A stretch of 64,000 nucleotides of DNA, taken from contig JAFGTT010000009.1 in assembly GCA_016933955.1 (NCBI GenBank), forward strand, positions 62,001 through 126,000, read 5' to 3'. Source of the stretch: Candidatus Zixiibacteriota bacterium. GTDB taxonomy: Bacteria; Zixibacteria; MSB-5A5; GN15; PGXB01. The notes under the pieces were generated by a model. That model was not told where the DNA came from and ran no database searches. It was given only the letters and a program-made list of their open reading frames with translations. Position 1 is the first letter of the stretch; every line of letters starts with the position of its first letter. Of the stretch, positions 1 to 8,570 are shown in pieces. The translations under genes were made by a program, and so were the position numbers.

Positions 1-64
1 TCGCCAGCAGATAGCGGGAACCGGTGACAGTCCCGGCAGCGCCGTAAAAAGTGATACTTGCCAT
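1..64 (-). CDS. Beta-CASP metallo-beta-lactamase-fold hydrolase, N-terminus only (partial)
   Basis: Only the first 21 codons are in the window; the gene runs off the left edge on the minus strand. The peptide begins MASITFYGAAGTVTGSRYLL. This matches the first strand and loop of MBL-fold proteins of the beta-CASP RNA-processing/YSH1-like group, whose N-termini read MxIxFxGAAxxVTGSxxL. Those proteins are Zn-dependent nucleases or hydrolases, but the metal-binding HxHxDH motif would lie outside the window, so activity cannot be judged. The gene is divergent from the HD-GYP gene at 253, with about 190 bases of AT-rich DNA between them that should hold both promoters. Confidence 0.7.
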   Translation of the reverse strand, partial: MASITFYGAAGTVTGSRYLLA

Positions 65-252
65 AATTCAATCATCGCCCGGGCGGGAGTTCCTTTTATT
101 AAAGTTACTGACATATATATAAGCATAAATGGCTTAAATTAATAGAAAAAAAGCAAACTCACTAATGGCGGACAGAATAGTTTGCGATTTTTCGTAATTT
201 ATGCCATCAATTTATTATTCAAATAACCGATAAGAATAACGGACATATTCAA

Positions 253-1239
253 ATGGAATCAATGGTTGTTCACTCGCAAGTTCAGACTGATCAATTTCTG
301 ATCATATATCTTGACTCGCTAAGAATCGATACGATTCTCAACTTCGACCTATATATTAAAAAGGGTGTAGAATATGTGCTGTATCGGGCGGCTCATCTGC
401 CGTTCGGTGAAAAAAACCGCAAGGTACTGCTGGACAACAACATCAATCGCCTCTATGTCTCGATGGGAGAAAAAAAGGATTATCAGCATTATGTCGAGGC
501 CAATATCCGGGAGATTATCGCTGATGGCAGCATCGATGATAAGACCAAAGCCGGGATTGTATATGACAGCGCCCAGCTTCTGGTCCGGGATGTTCTTAAT
601 AATCCAACCCTGGGCGAGAATATCAAGCGAAGTCAGGACATGGTAGCGGCCACGGTGGCCTTTATTCTCCAGGGCCAGACGGCCTTTTATAATTTACTCC
701 GGGTAATGTCGTTCGATTATTATACTTATACGCACTCTCTCAATGTCTGCACCTTTTCCCTGGCACTGGCGCGGCATGCCGGTATCAACGATTTCGACGA
801 TCTTCAGGTTCTGGGAACCGGAGCGCTTCTTCATGATGTCGGAAAGACCAAAATATCCGATACCATTCTCAACAAGCGTGGTCCATTAACCTCGCCCGAG
901 ATGCAGATTATCAAACACCATCCTCAATGGGGAGTGGATATTATCCTGGAAACCGATATGATTCCTGACGAATCGTATTTCCCAATCATCCAGCATCATG
1001 AGCGCATCAACCAAACCGGTTACCCCAAGGGAATAGGTGCGGAAGATATTCATATGTATGGCAAGATAGTGGCTATCGCCGATGTTTTCGATGCCATGAC
1101 AACCGAGCGGGTTTATCGTTCGGCCGTCGCGGCCTATCCGGCGCTCAAATCTATGTTTGCCGACGTTGGCGCTTTCGATCGGAAGCTTCTGGAGGAATTC
1201 ACACGGTTGATGGGACCGACCGAGTTTGCCGATCTTTAA
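253..1239 (+). CDS. HD-GYP domain protein, probable cyclic-di-GMP phosphodiesterase
   Basis: The protein has 328 residues. The N-terminal 110 residues resemble the poorly defined lead domain often found before HD-GYP domains. The C-terminal half carries the HD-GYP signature: the HD dyad in LLHDVGKT (about residue 195), a KHHP motif, then QHHERINQTGYPKG (about residue 250), which keeps the GYP triplet. These residues bind a di- or tri-iron centre that hydrolyses c-di-GMP in characterised members. No membrane segment is visible, so the protein should be cytoplasmic. A PilZ protein, a likely c-di-GMP receptor, lies at 45166. The ATG at 253 is used, and a second in-frame ATG lies three codons on. 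The ribosome binding site is weak for both. Confidence 0.9.
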   Translation: MESMVVHSQVQTDQFLIIYLDSLRIDTILNFDLYIKKGVEYVLYRAAHLPFGEKNRKVLLDNNINRLYVSMGEKKDYQHYVEANIREIIADGSIDDKTKAGIVYDSAQLLVRDVLNNPTLGENIKRSQDMVAATVAFILQGQTAFYNLLRVMSFDYYTYTHSLNVCTFSLALARHAGINDFDDLQVLGTGALLHDVGKTKISDTILNKRGPLTSPEMQIIKHHPQWGVDIILETDMIPDESYFPIIQHHERINQTGYPKGIGAEDIHMYGKIVAIADVFDAMTTERVYRSAVAAYPALKSMFADVGAFDRKLLEEFTRLMGPTEFADL

Positions 1240-1300
1240 TCCCGATCCGCAAATCCACCATATATCTAACGGCAGATTTAAAAGACAGCATCAATTATCT

Positions 1301-2593
1301 TCAATTGTCGAACCGGGCGAATAATTTCACGCCGATCAGGAAAGTGACAATCCCTATTCCCAGCAGAATCCCGACCGGAAACATCATTTCGGAAAAGGAA
1401 AAATTGCGCCAGACCGCTCCCTCAATAGCCAGAATGGACCATTTGATGGGGCTGATACTACTTATCTTTTGCATCCAGGAGGGCATGAAAATAAGAGGTA
1501 ACATGCCGCCGCCAAGCATGGCCATAACCAGCATGATCGACCATCCGGCGCTCGACACCGATTGCTCGGTCCGGCCGATAATACTCAGAAACATCATGAT
1601 GCCCACGAAACAGAGAGCGGCCGACACCACTGCAAGCAACAACATGGGATAACTGGAAATCCTGACGCCAAAGACTATGTGACCGACGGCCAGGATAATA
1701 ATACTGACAGAGGAACTGGCCAGAAAACAGGCCAGACCCTTTCCGGCCAGAATATGCCAATGACCGATCGGGGCCAACCGGAGACGCAGATAGGTGCCCC
1801 GTTCCCGCTCCCGGACCACCGAGGTGGCGAAAGTGGCGGCACAGGCCAGGACTCCCCAGAGGACCGAGGACGGGAAAACCACTTCGAAGGATGATCGCGG
1901 GCCATGGCGGTCGGTCGTGACACTCACCCTATCGATTCTCATCATCATATCCGATGATGAATTCGCTCCGGTGGTGCCCGGGGAAAGCCTTATGTCTTCG
2001 GCCGTATCGATGTTACCATAGAATTGGGACAGGCTGGTCATCAAATTGCCCCAGAGTTTCCGGTTACCGGAATCCATACTGCTGACGGTATCGAAAAAGC
2101 TTTTGCCTTTACTGATCCGCGACATCATCTGTTTCGGGTCGGAGAGCATATCGTGGTACATCAAAAACAGGGACTGCATCAGAAGCCCTTGCAGGTAGCC
2201 GGCCTCAGCCCGGCGGGCGGGATCAATACCCAGCTCGATATAAATTGAATCCCCGGCTCCGAAAAAGGAATGATCGGTAAAACCCGGGCGGAGGACAATA
2301 TAGGCACTCATTTTCCCCTGGCGGACCAGATCGAATGCCGAATCACGCGGCATCTCGGTGACTGTGCAGGCTTCAGATTGCATGAGTTTCCTGATGAAAT
2401 GCGATGAAAACTCGGTTCTATCCTGATCGACAGCCGCAATCTTCATTTGCGATACGCCGCTCCCGGCGCTGGAAAATATAGATCCGAAAAAAATGGCCAT
2501 CAGGAATGGAAATCCGATCACCCAGAAGAAAGCCAATTTATCTCGGGAGAGGATTTTTAAATCAGTCAGCGCCATCACCAGTATACTCCGCAT
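1301..2593 (-). CDS. ABC-2 type exporter, permease subunit
   Basis: This 430-residue membrane protein has the ABC-2 layout. One N-terminal membrane segment (about residues 20-43) is followed by a long extracytoplasmic domain to about residue 225, then five or six closely spaced C-terminal membrane segments. The ATPase gene lies directly upstream, and its stop overlaps this start by one base (TGATG), so the two are translationally coupled. The family exports drugs, lipids or polymers; the sequence does not show which. The large N-terminal loop is typical of YhgE/LnrN/DrrB-like exporters. Confidence 0.88.
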   Translation of the reverse strand: MRSILVMALTDLKILSRDKLAFFWVIGFPFLMAIFFGSIFSSAGSGVSQMKIAAVDQDRTEFSSHFIRKLMQSEACTVTEMPRDSAFDLVRQGKMSAYIVLRPGFTDHSFFGAGDSIYIELGIDPARRAEAGYLQGLLMQSLFLMYHDMLSDPKQMMSRISKGKSFFDTVSSMDSGNRKLWGNLMTSLSQFYGNIDTAEDIRLSPGTTGANSSSDMMMRIDRVSVTTDRHGPRSSFEVVFPSSVLWGVLACAATFATSVVRERERGTYLRLRLAPIGHWHILAGKGLACFLASSSVSIIILAVGHIVFGVRISSYPMLLLAVVSAALCFVGIMMFLSIIGRTEQSVSSAGWSIMLVMAMLGGGMLPLIFMPSWMQKISSISPIKWSILAIEGAVWRNFSFSEMMFPVGILLGIGIVTFLIGVKLFARFDN

Positions 2594-3483
2594 CAGTCTC
2601 GCAACCTCCTTCCCGTCAGATTCAAAAAAACCGTTTCCAGATCGGCACTAACAATATTAACCCGGCTGAATTTAATCCCGGCTTCGGCCAACTCGGCAAA
2701 CTGCTTCATCGGCCGATCGGTTTCCATCCGCCAGGAAACCCCGTCGAGGTGTCCCGGCAGGAGGCTTCGGTTTTCCGGGGGACTCTCCAGTTCGCCTTCG
2801 ATAACGGAGAGCCCGCCATATTCCTCAATCAACCCGGTCACAGAATCCTCGGCCATAATTTTCCCCCGGTCGATAATAGCGACCCGGTCGCACAGCCGCT
2901 GGGCTTCCTCCATGTAATGGGTAGTATAGACAATAGTCCGGCCGGTCTTCTTTAGTTCTTCAATAGAATCGAAAATCAGGTTGCGTGATTGCGGATCGAC
3001 TCCCACGGTCGGTTCGTCAAGAAGCAGGATCGCCGGATCATGCACCAAGGCGCAGGCCATGTTCAAGCGCCGTTTCATCCCGCCGGAAAAAGTTTTGGTA
3101 AACTGACAGCGGTGATCGGTAAGGACGGCGAATTCCAGGGACCAGGTTACCCGCTCTTTCAGGCGCGCCCCGAATAACCCGTACAATTTCCCGAAATAAC
3201 TCAGATTTTCTTCGGCCGTCAGTTCTTCATAGATGGCCAGATCCTGCGGGGCATGGCCGATTTCCATCCGAACCTCGGACCGGGTTGGATCATCATTACC
3301 GTTGATTCCGATTTTGCCCTGATCGGGTTTAAGAAAACCAACCAGCATATTGATGGTGGTTGTTTTTCCGGCTCCGTTGGGCCCCAGCAGACCGTAGGTT
3401 TCGCCCTTTTTAATATCAAAGGAAACCCCGCCCACCGCCACGGTTGAGCCATATTTTTTTGTGAGGTTTTCGGCTCTGATCAT
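2593..3483 (-). CDS. ABC-2 type exporter, ATP-binding subunit
   Basis: The 296-residue ATPase shows every expected motif in order: Walker A GPNGAGKTT (about residue 36), a Q-loop near HAPQD, the signature FSGGMKRR (about residue 136), Walker B ILLLDEPTVGVD and the switch histidine in TTHYMEEA. The C-terminal 80 residues form the extra regulatory domain common in DrrA/CcmA-like exporters. It is the first gene of a two-gene operon and overlaps the permease by one base. The substrate is not predictable from sequence. Confidence 0.93.
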   Translation of the reverse strand: MIRAENLTKKYGSTVAVGGVSFDIKKGETYGLLGPNGAGKTTTINMLVGFLKPDQGKIGINGNDDPTRSEVRMEIGHAPQDLAIYEELTAEENLSYFGKLYGLFGARLKERVTWSLEFAVLTDHRCQFTKTFSGGMKRRLNMACALVHDPAILLLDEPTVGVDPQSRNLIFDSIEELKKTGRTIVYTTHYMEEAQRLCDRVAIIDRGKIMAEDSVTGLIEEYGGLSVIEGELESPPENRSLLPGHLDGVSWRMETDRPMKQFAELAEAGIKFSRVNIVSADLETVFLNLTGRRLRD

Positions 3484-3755
3484 TTCATATTTTCGGTTAA
3501 GGTTTTATGGGCAATTTCTTTTTCATATAATGTACATGTAAAATTGCTATAAGAATGGTGTTAATATTCACAATAAAGCGCTTATTCATATTGAAGTCAG
3601 CCATATTTTAATTACGAATTATCCGTCGGGAGGTTACGCCGGGCGGAATAAATTGAATAATTTCTTTCAAATCATTTGCCCGGTCGGGGAGAGTTGTTTA
3701 TTTTCCGGCAGTAAAATAAATAATCCGGGGGCGTTTTTGGATGAGGTTATATTAA
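3484..3755. other. Divergent intergenic region
   Basis: These 272 bases separate the minus-strand ABC operon from the plus-strand aspartase fusion. They are AT-rich at both ends with a G-rich patch near 3630-3650. They should contain two divergent promoters, but I see no convincing -35/-10 pair, operator palindrome or small reading frame. Confidence 0.4.
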
Positions 3756-5642
3756 ATGGATGCGAAAATCGTAAATGATTTTATTAAAGAAATAGAGTTA
3801 TTCAAGGATCTCGATGATAATGAGCGCGGCCTGGTTTCCATGGCGGCCGAGGAGTTGTTTTTCGAGTCTGGGGCGTTGATATTCGAGGAGAATACGCCCC
3901 GGAAACGACTTTTTATCATTTACACCGGTGAGATCGAGTTGTTTAAGAAGACACCCTTCGGAGAGGAGAAACGGCTCTCGATTTTCAGCAAGTATGATTT
4001 TCTGGGAGAGGGAGCCTTGATGGATGATTATCCGCATTCGACCTCCGCCCGGGCCATGATCAAATCGACCGTGTTGGCTTTTTCCCGGGGAAAATTTACG
4101 ACCATATGTAAGCAGAATCCATCGGTGGGGGTGAAAATTCTTTCCCGGGTGGCCCGAGTGATTTCGCGCCGGATGCGTCAAACCAGCACCCGGGTAGTTA
4201 ACGCCGGGGCGCAATACATATCCGGCCGCACCCGCCGGGAACATGATCTCCTGGGGGATCGTGAGGTCCCTTTTGAATTCTATTATGGTATTCAGACTCT
4301 CAGGGCTCTGGAAAATTTCAATATCAGCGGGATATCATTGGCCCAGTTTCCGGCCCTGGTCCAGGCTCTGGCCATGGTCAAGATGGCTGCGGCCAAGGCC
4401 AATCTGGAACTGGGGCTGTTGTCGAAGCCGGTGGCTGAAGCCATTATCCAAGCCTGCCAGGAAATAATCAATGGCCGTTATCATCCTCATTTCGTGGTTG
4501 ATTTAATTCAGGGTGGCGCCGGGACATCGACCAATATGAATGCCAACGAAGTTATTGCCAACCGGGCTCTGGAAATTCTCGGCTATGAAAAAGGTGAATA
4601 TAAATACTGTCATCCTAATAACCATGTCAACCTGTCACAGTCGACCAACGATGCCTACCCAACGGCTTTACATATCGCCCTGATTAACAGCAACAACAAA
4701 TTGATAGAAGTTCTTCGGGAGTTAATCAATTCCTTCAAAAATAAGGCTGTACAATTTGCGGCGATTTTGAAAATGGGCCGAACTCAGTTGCAGGATGCCG
4801 TTCCGATGACTCTGGGGCAGACTTTTGCGGCTTATGCCGCCACGCTTGAGGAAGAAATCCAGCGTCTGGAGGAGAATGCCGATTTATTTCTGGAGGTTAA
4901 TCTGGGCGGCACTGCCATTGGAACCGGGATCAATGCCGAACCGGAATACAGCGAGAAAGCAATCAAGCATCTTCGGGGTATTACCGGCCTTGAAGTTATC
5001 CTGGCTCCCAATCTGGTCGAGGCGACTCAGGATACCGGTGCTTTTGTGATGTATTCTTCGGCCACCAAACGCCTGGCCGTAAAACTCTCTAAAATCTCCA
5101 ATGACCTGCGCCTGCTTTCTTCCGGCCCCCGGGCGGGAATCAACGAAATCAATCTTCCGCCTATGCAACCAGGATCATCGATTATGCCCGGCAAGGTCAA
5201 TCCGGTTATTCCCGAAGTGGTCAACCAGATTACCTTTAAGGTGATCGGTAACGATTTGACGGTTACCCTGGCGGCTGAGGCCGGGCAACTGGAATTAAAT
5301 GTGATGGAACCGGTTATTGCCCAGTCTATTTTTGAATCCATAGAAATGCTGAAAAACGGGATGGCGACTCTTAAACACCGCTGTGTCGATGGCATTACCG
5401 CCAATGAGAAACACTGCCGGGCCATGGTCGAAAGCAGTATCGGTCTGGTTACCGCCCTGGTCCCGACCCTTGGCTACGAAATTTGTACCGAACTGGCCCG
5501 GGAGGCGCTCGAAACCAATCGCGGGGTTTATGAGCTGGTGGTCGAAAAAAATCTTCTTTCTAAAGGTGAACTGGACCGTCTTTTGGCCCCGGAAAATATG
5601 ATTGGAGCCCGAATAATTTCCCCGGATAATTCAGCCGATTGA
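3756..5642 (+). CDS. aspA: Aspartate ammonia-lyase with fused N-terminal cyclic-nucleotide-binding-like domain
   Basis: The 628-residue protein joins two families. Residues of about 10-130 form a CRP/FNR-type beta-roll (ending in an IFSKYDFLGEGAL-like phosphate cassette). A short linker follows, and from about residue 160 there is a complete aspartase of normal length (about 470 residues) that starts with the usual RREHDLLGDREVP. Aspartase rather than fumarase is indicated by GGAGTSTNMNANEVIANRA, HVNLSQSTNDAYPT and GRTQLQDAVPMTLGQ. The fumarate-lyase signature GSSIMPGKVNP with its mobile serine loop is intact. The expected reaction is L-aspartate to fumarate plus ammonia. In the cassette the arginine that holds the cyclic phosphate in CRP appears as histidine (DYPHSTSA), so the ligand may not be cAMP. 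No DNA-binding helix-turn-helix is present. Confidence 0.93.
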   Translation: MDAKIVNDFIKEIELFKDLDDNERGLVSMAAEELFFESGALIFEENTPRKRLFIIYTGEIELFKKTPFGEEKRLSIFSKYDFLGEGALMDDYPHSTSARAMIKSTVLAFSRGKFTTICKQNPSVGVKILSRVARVISRRMRQTSTRVVNAGAQYISGRTRREHDLLGDREVPFEFYYGIQTLRALENFNISGISLAQFPALVQALAMVKMAAAKANLELGLLSKPVAEAIIQACQEIINGRYHPHFVVDLIQGGAGTSTNMNANEVIANRALEILGYEKGEYKYCHPNNHVNLSQSTNDAYPTALHIALINSNNKLIEVLRELINSFKNKAVQFAAILKMGRTQLQDAVPMTLGQTFAAYAATLEEEIQRLEENADLFLEVNLGGTAIGTGINAEPEYSEKAIKHLRGITGLEVILAPNLVEATQDTGAFVMYSSATKRLAVKLSKISNDLRLLSSGPRAGINEINLPPMQPGSSIMPGKVNPVIPEVVNQITFKVIGNDLTVTLAAEAGQLELNVMEPVIAQSIFESIEMLKNGMATLKHRCVDGITANEKHCRAMVESSIGLVTALVPTLGYEICTELAREALETNRGVYELVVEKNLLSKGELDRLLAPENMIGARIISPDNSAD

Positions 5643-5730
5643 ATAAATTTGGATATTTTTACTCCAAAAGTGTCTTCTGACGGCCGATTATAATAGGAGA
5701 CAAACCAGCGTTATAAAAGGGGCATATTCT

Positions 5731-6840
5731 GTGGACAATGAAGTCGTTATCCGGGTTTTGATTATAGATCAGAGCCTGCACTACCGTGATATTTTCCGAA
5801 AAGCTCTGGGGGGAATGTCGGGAGTGGAGATTGTCGGGGAGGCGGTCAATTCGGTAACGGCGGCCGACCGGGTCAATCGGCTTCGGCCCGATCTGGTTGT
5901 TCTGGATTTCGAATTGGCCGGATCGGCGACCAAAGAACTGATCGAAAATTTAAAAAAAATCCATCCCAACCTTGATATTATCCTTGTTTCAAGAAAATTG
6001 CGGACCAGCGGACGGAGTTCGGTCAAAGCGCTCGATCTGGGAGCTCTCTATTTTGTTCGGAAACCGGAGCGTAACAGCATCGAAAACGATGTCAAATACT
6101 TTCGTAAATATTTCGGGCCGGTTATCAATCTGTATCATGTTACCAGTTCCACGGCCAGAGTCTGCCAGGCTTCCTCACAATGGCATCAGACGCGTGAATC
6201 GGTTCAGCCCCGGTCCAAGGCAGACCGCGCCAAGCTGCCGGAGTATTACGATATTCTGGCCATCGGCTGTTCGCTGGGGGGACCGGAAGCGCTTTATCGA
6301 TTCATTGCCGAACTTCCAGCCGATTTCCCGATACCGGTTGTTATTGTCCAGCACATGCCCACCGGATTTACTACCATGCTGAGCATGAATCTCGATGCCA
6401 AATCAAAGCTGATTGTCAAAGAGGCTCAGCACGGAGAACAACTTCGTTCCGGATATGTTTATCTGGCTCCCGGGGGCAGACATCTTAAGATTAAGGGCAA
6501 TTCGCCTGGTATTTACCGGGCGGTTCTGGATGATGGTCCCGAAGTCAATGGATGTAAACCGGCGGTGGATGTTCTATATTTTTCTCTGGCGGATTCTTTT
6601 TGCGGTAATATTCTGGCCGTGGTTTTGACAGGAATGGGTTCGGATGGATTTAAAGGCGTGCGGGCTATGAAAAATAATGGCAATTGTTTCTGTATTACCC
6701 AGAGTAAATCCAGTTGTGTGGTATATGGAATGCCGGCGGCAATTGAGGAGGCGGGATTGTCCGATCTTTCGCTGACAATCGAACAGATGGCGGCCGGGGT
6801 GGTAGCACAGGTGACCAAGCAGGCTGTCAAATCGTCATAA
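5731..6840 (+). CDS. cheB: CheB-type protein-glutamate methylesterase with degenerate receiver domain
   Basis: The 369-residue protein has a response-regulator receiver (about 7-125), a linker, and a CheB methylesterase domain (about 175-360). The catalytic triad is visible as the serine in GCSLGGPEA, the histidine in VQHMP and the aspartate in TGMGSDG. In the receiver the phosphoacceptor aspartate (VVLDFEL), the serine of strand 4 and the lysine (FVRKPE) remain, but the acidic pair reads IDQS instead of DD, so Mg2+ binding may be weakened. The start is GTG at 5731, preceded by AAAAGGGG. No chemoreceptor, CheR, CheA or CheW gene is nearby, so this is an orphan. It could serve a distant chemotaxis-like or Tfp-regulating array. 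Confidence 0.9.
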   Translation: MDNEVVIRVLIIDQSLHYRDIFRKALGGMSGVEIVGEAVNSVTAADRVNRLRPDLVVLDFELAGSATKELIENLKKIHPNLDIILVSRKLRTSGRSSVKALDLGALYFVRKPERNSIENDVKYFRKYFGPVINLYHVTSSTARVCQASSQWHQTRESVQPRSKADRAKLPEYYDILAIGCSLGGPEALYRFIAELPADFPIPVVIVQHMPTGFTTMLSMNLDAKSKLIVKEAQHGEQLRSGYVYLAPGGRHLKIKGNSPGIYRAVLDDGPEVNGCKPAVDVLYFSLADSFCGNILAVVLTGMGSDGFKGVRAMKNNGNCFCITQSKSSCVVYGMPAAIEEAGLSDLSLTIEQMAAGVVAQVTKQAVKSS

Positions 6841-6912
6841 GATCAATTAAAAGAACCACTTACAGGTATTTCTTGCCATCTTTAAAGAATCATGATATTT
6901 TATCGGTATTAA

Positions 6913-7215
6913 ATGCTTACCAGAGAAGAGACAGACCAGTTGCGATTGCAATTGGGAAATTCAATGGGGATTAAAATACGCCCAAAATTGATTAAAAGAA
7001 TCTCCGTGAATCCGGCCAATCACCATATCCCCCCGATGGACATAGAGATAGGCAAAATTGCAAAAAATCTTGAGCCGGGAGCTCCGCCTGAAATGGTTCT
7101 GGCTATTTTCGAATCGACTGTCTTTTTGGTCTGCACGCAAACGCGCGGAATCGACCAGCCATTGCCCTATTTTTTCGCCCGCGAAGATATTCTTCTGGTG
7201 GAAAATATTCCATAA
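6913..7215 (+). CDS. Conserved-looking small protein of unknown function
   Basis: This encodes 100 residues with no signal peptide or membrane segment. The composition is that of a small folded cytosolic protein, with a hydrophobic core segment near residues 66-80. I do not recognise the family. It follows cheB on the same strand after 72 bases and may be co-transcribed with it. The ATG has no strong ribosome binding site. Codon choice fits neighbouring real genes, which is the main support. Confidence 0.5.
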   Translation: MLTREETDQLRLQLGNSMGIKIRPKLIKRISVNPANHHIPPMDIEIGKIAKNLEPGAPPEMVLAIFESTVFLVCTQTRGIDQPLPYFFAREDILLVENIP

Positions 7216-7330
7216 GATCATTTTAAATCACATCGTTTTGGCATTAAATTTATAAAAAATTGTAAGTTATTATCCTGCAACAACTATCCCATAATATAAA
7301 AATTCTGCTGGCGTCTAAAAATCTTAAAAA

Positions 7331-7387
7331 AAATTAAAAAAATTTGAACTTTATACTTGACAAAAAGGTTATAAGTGACGATATAGT
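7331..7387 (+). promoter_or_regulatory. Sigma-70-like promoter with upstream A-tracts for the TetR gene
   Basis: A consensus -35 TTGACA lies at 7357-7362. It is followed by GATATA at 7380-7385 (17-base spacer) or TATAGT at 7382-7387 (19-base spacer) as the -10. The stretch just upstream (about 7326-7345) is made of A-runs and could act as an UP element. This is among the best matches to a sigma-70 promoter in the window and sits 40 bases before the TetR start. Confidence 0.6.
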
Positions 7388-7426
7388 CAAATATGAACAC
7401 GGAGTCAGTTATGACTGAGGAGTCAT
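7385..7426. promoter_or_regulatory. AGTCA/TGACT repeat cluster, candidate TetR operator
   Basis: AGTCA occurs at 7385-7389, 7403-7407 and 7421-7425, exactly 18 bases apart each time. The inverse TGACT lies at 7412-7416. This creates two overlapping inverted repeats, AGTCA-N4-TGACT (7403-7416) and ATGACT-N4-AGTCAT (7411-7426). The cluster overlaps the -10 region and the ribosome binding site GAGGAG of the TetR gene, which is where an autorepressor would bind. Binding by this TetR protein is inferred. Confidence 0.5.
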
Positions 7427-7427
7427 T

Positions 7428-8114
7428 TTGGGAGAGATAGCGGTCTCCACGACCAGAAAGAAAAGAAGATCACGCCAGAATCGACGGACCAGTGCCACGC
7501 GCCAGAAATTACTTCAGGCGGCCAGGAAGGTATTTGTCGAGAAAGGATTCGATCTGACCCGAATTGATGAAATCACCGAGCAGGCTGATGTCGGTAAGGG
7601 GACTTTTTATAATCATTTCAAGAGCAAGGAAAAGCTTATCCGCGAATTGATCAGTGAAGTCATGGGGGAACTGACCGCCGAAATGGAGAAGAAGTGTGGC
7701 GGCATCACCGATTTGTCGCAGCTTCTCGATAAAATTATCGGTGTTCATATAGAGTTTTTCAGTAATCGCTGGGAGGATTACGTTCTTTATTTCCAGAGCC
7801 GTGCGGATCTCCATCTGCAGGAAGGATACTCGGGCATCGAGACTCCGTTTATCGGCTATCTGGAGACCATCGAGGATCTCGTCGATTCCGCAGTCAAGCA
7901 TCGTCTGTCCAGGCAGGTTCTGCGACGGATTGGCTGTGCCGTGGCCGGGTTCGTTTCCGGTTATTATTCATTTGCGGTGATTACTCCATCGGACGAGGAT
8001 GTCGACGAAACTCTCCGTTCACTCCGGGGTGCGCTGGTGGCCGGTTTGGCCCGGTTTATCAAGGAAGCGTTGCCTTCGGCCTCATTGGATGATACCGATC
8101 GTGTGGTCTGGTGA
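7428..8114 (+). CDS. TetR/AcrR family transcriptional regulator
   Basis: The protein has 228 residues. After a basic 20-residue lead comes a TetR helix-turn-helix: RQKLLQAARKVFVEKGFDLT then ITEQADVGKGTFYNHFKSKE (about residues 24-70). The C-terminal part should be the helical ligand-binding and dimer domain. The start is TTG at 7428 with GAGGAG five bases upstream, inside a palindrome that may be its own operator. It lies 66 bases before the SpeD-like gene on the same strand and probably controls that four-gene cassette as well as itself. The ligand is unknown. Confidence 0.93.
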   Translation: MGEIAVSTTRKKRRSRQNRRTSATRQKLLQAARKVFVEKGFDLTRIDEITEQADVGKGTFYNHFKSKEKLIRELISEVMGELTAEMEKKCGGITDLSQLLDKIIGVHIEFFSNRWEDYVLYFQSRADLHLQEGYSGIETPFIGYLETIEDLVDSAVKHRLSRQVLRRIGCAVAGFVSGYYSFAVITPSDEDVDETLRSLRGALVAGLARFIKEALPSASLDDTDRVVW

Positions 8115-8179
8115 TCGATAGTGAAAGCCCATACGAGAGGTAGTTACTATTACATTTTAACCTTTTCGAAAGGCAAAAA

Positions 8180-8569
8180 ATGAAATCACAATCCATTGTT
8201 GAACAGGCGGTGGAACAGTCCGTCTGGGGCATGGCCTGCAGTTTCGATATTTATGACTGCAATCCCGAGATAATTCGTGATGCCCGGAAGATAAAGCAAT
8301 TCGTGATCGAGCTTTGCGACCTGATCGAGATGAAAAGATTCGGGGAGACGCAGGTGGTTCATTTCGGCGAGGATGAAAAAGTGGCCGGTTATTCGATGGT
8401 CCAGTTGATTGAAACCTCGCTGATTTCGGCTCATTTTGCCAACCTGACCAACACCACTTATCTGGATGTTTTCAGTTGCAAGTCGTATGATCCGGATAAG
8501 GTGAAGGAGTTCGCTGTCAGGTTTTTCGGCGGCAGCCGGTGTATATCCAATATCAATTTGAGGTACTAA
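8180..8569 (+). CDS. AdoMet-decarboxylase (SpeD)-like pyruvoyl enzyme, altered substrate site
   Basis: The 129-residue protein has the size and fold pattern of class 1b AdoMet decarboxylase proenzymes. The cleavage region reads LIETSLISAHF followed by TTYLDVFSC. Against ESHISIHTWPE...DVFTC, the pyruvoyl-forming serine, the processing histidine five residues later and the catalytic cysteine fifteen residues after that are all kept at the right spacing. The glutamate before the serine is threonine, however, and the HTWPE substrate loop is replaced by AHFANL. Such changes are known in SpeD homologues that decarboxylate ornithine or arginine instead of AdoMet. No spermidine synthase is nearby. 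The next gene starts one base after its stop. I infer a pyruvoyl-dependent amino-acid decarboxylase with an unknown substrate. Confidence 0.8.
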   Translation: MKSQSIVEQAVEQSVWGMACSFDIYDCNPEIIRDARKIKQFVIELCDLIEMKRFGETQVVHFGEDEKVAGYSMVQLIETSLISAHFANLTNTTYLDVFSCKSYDPDKVKEFAVRFFGGSRCISNINLRY

Positions 8570-8570
8570 C

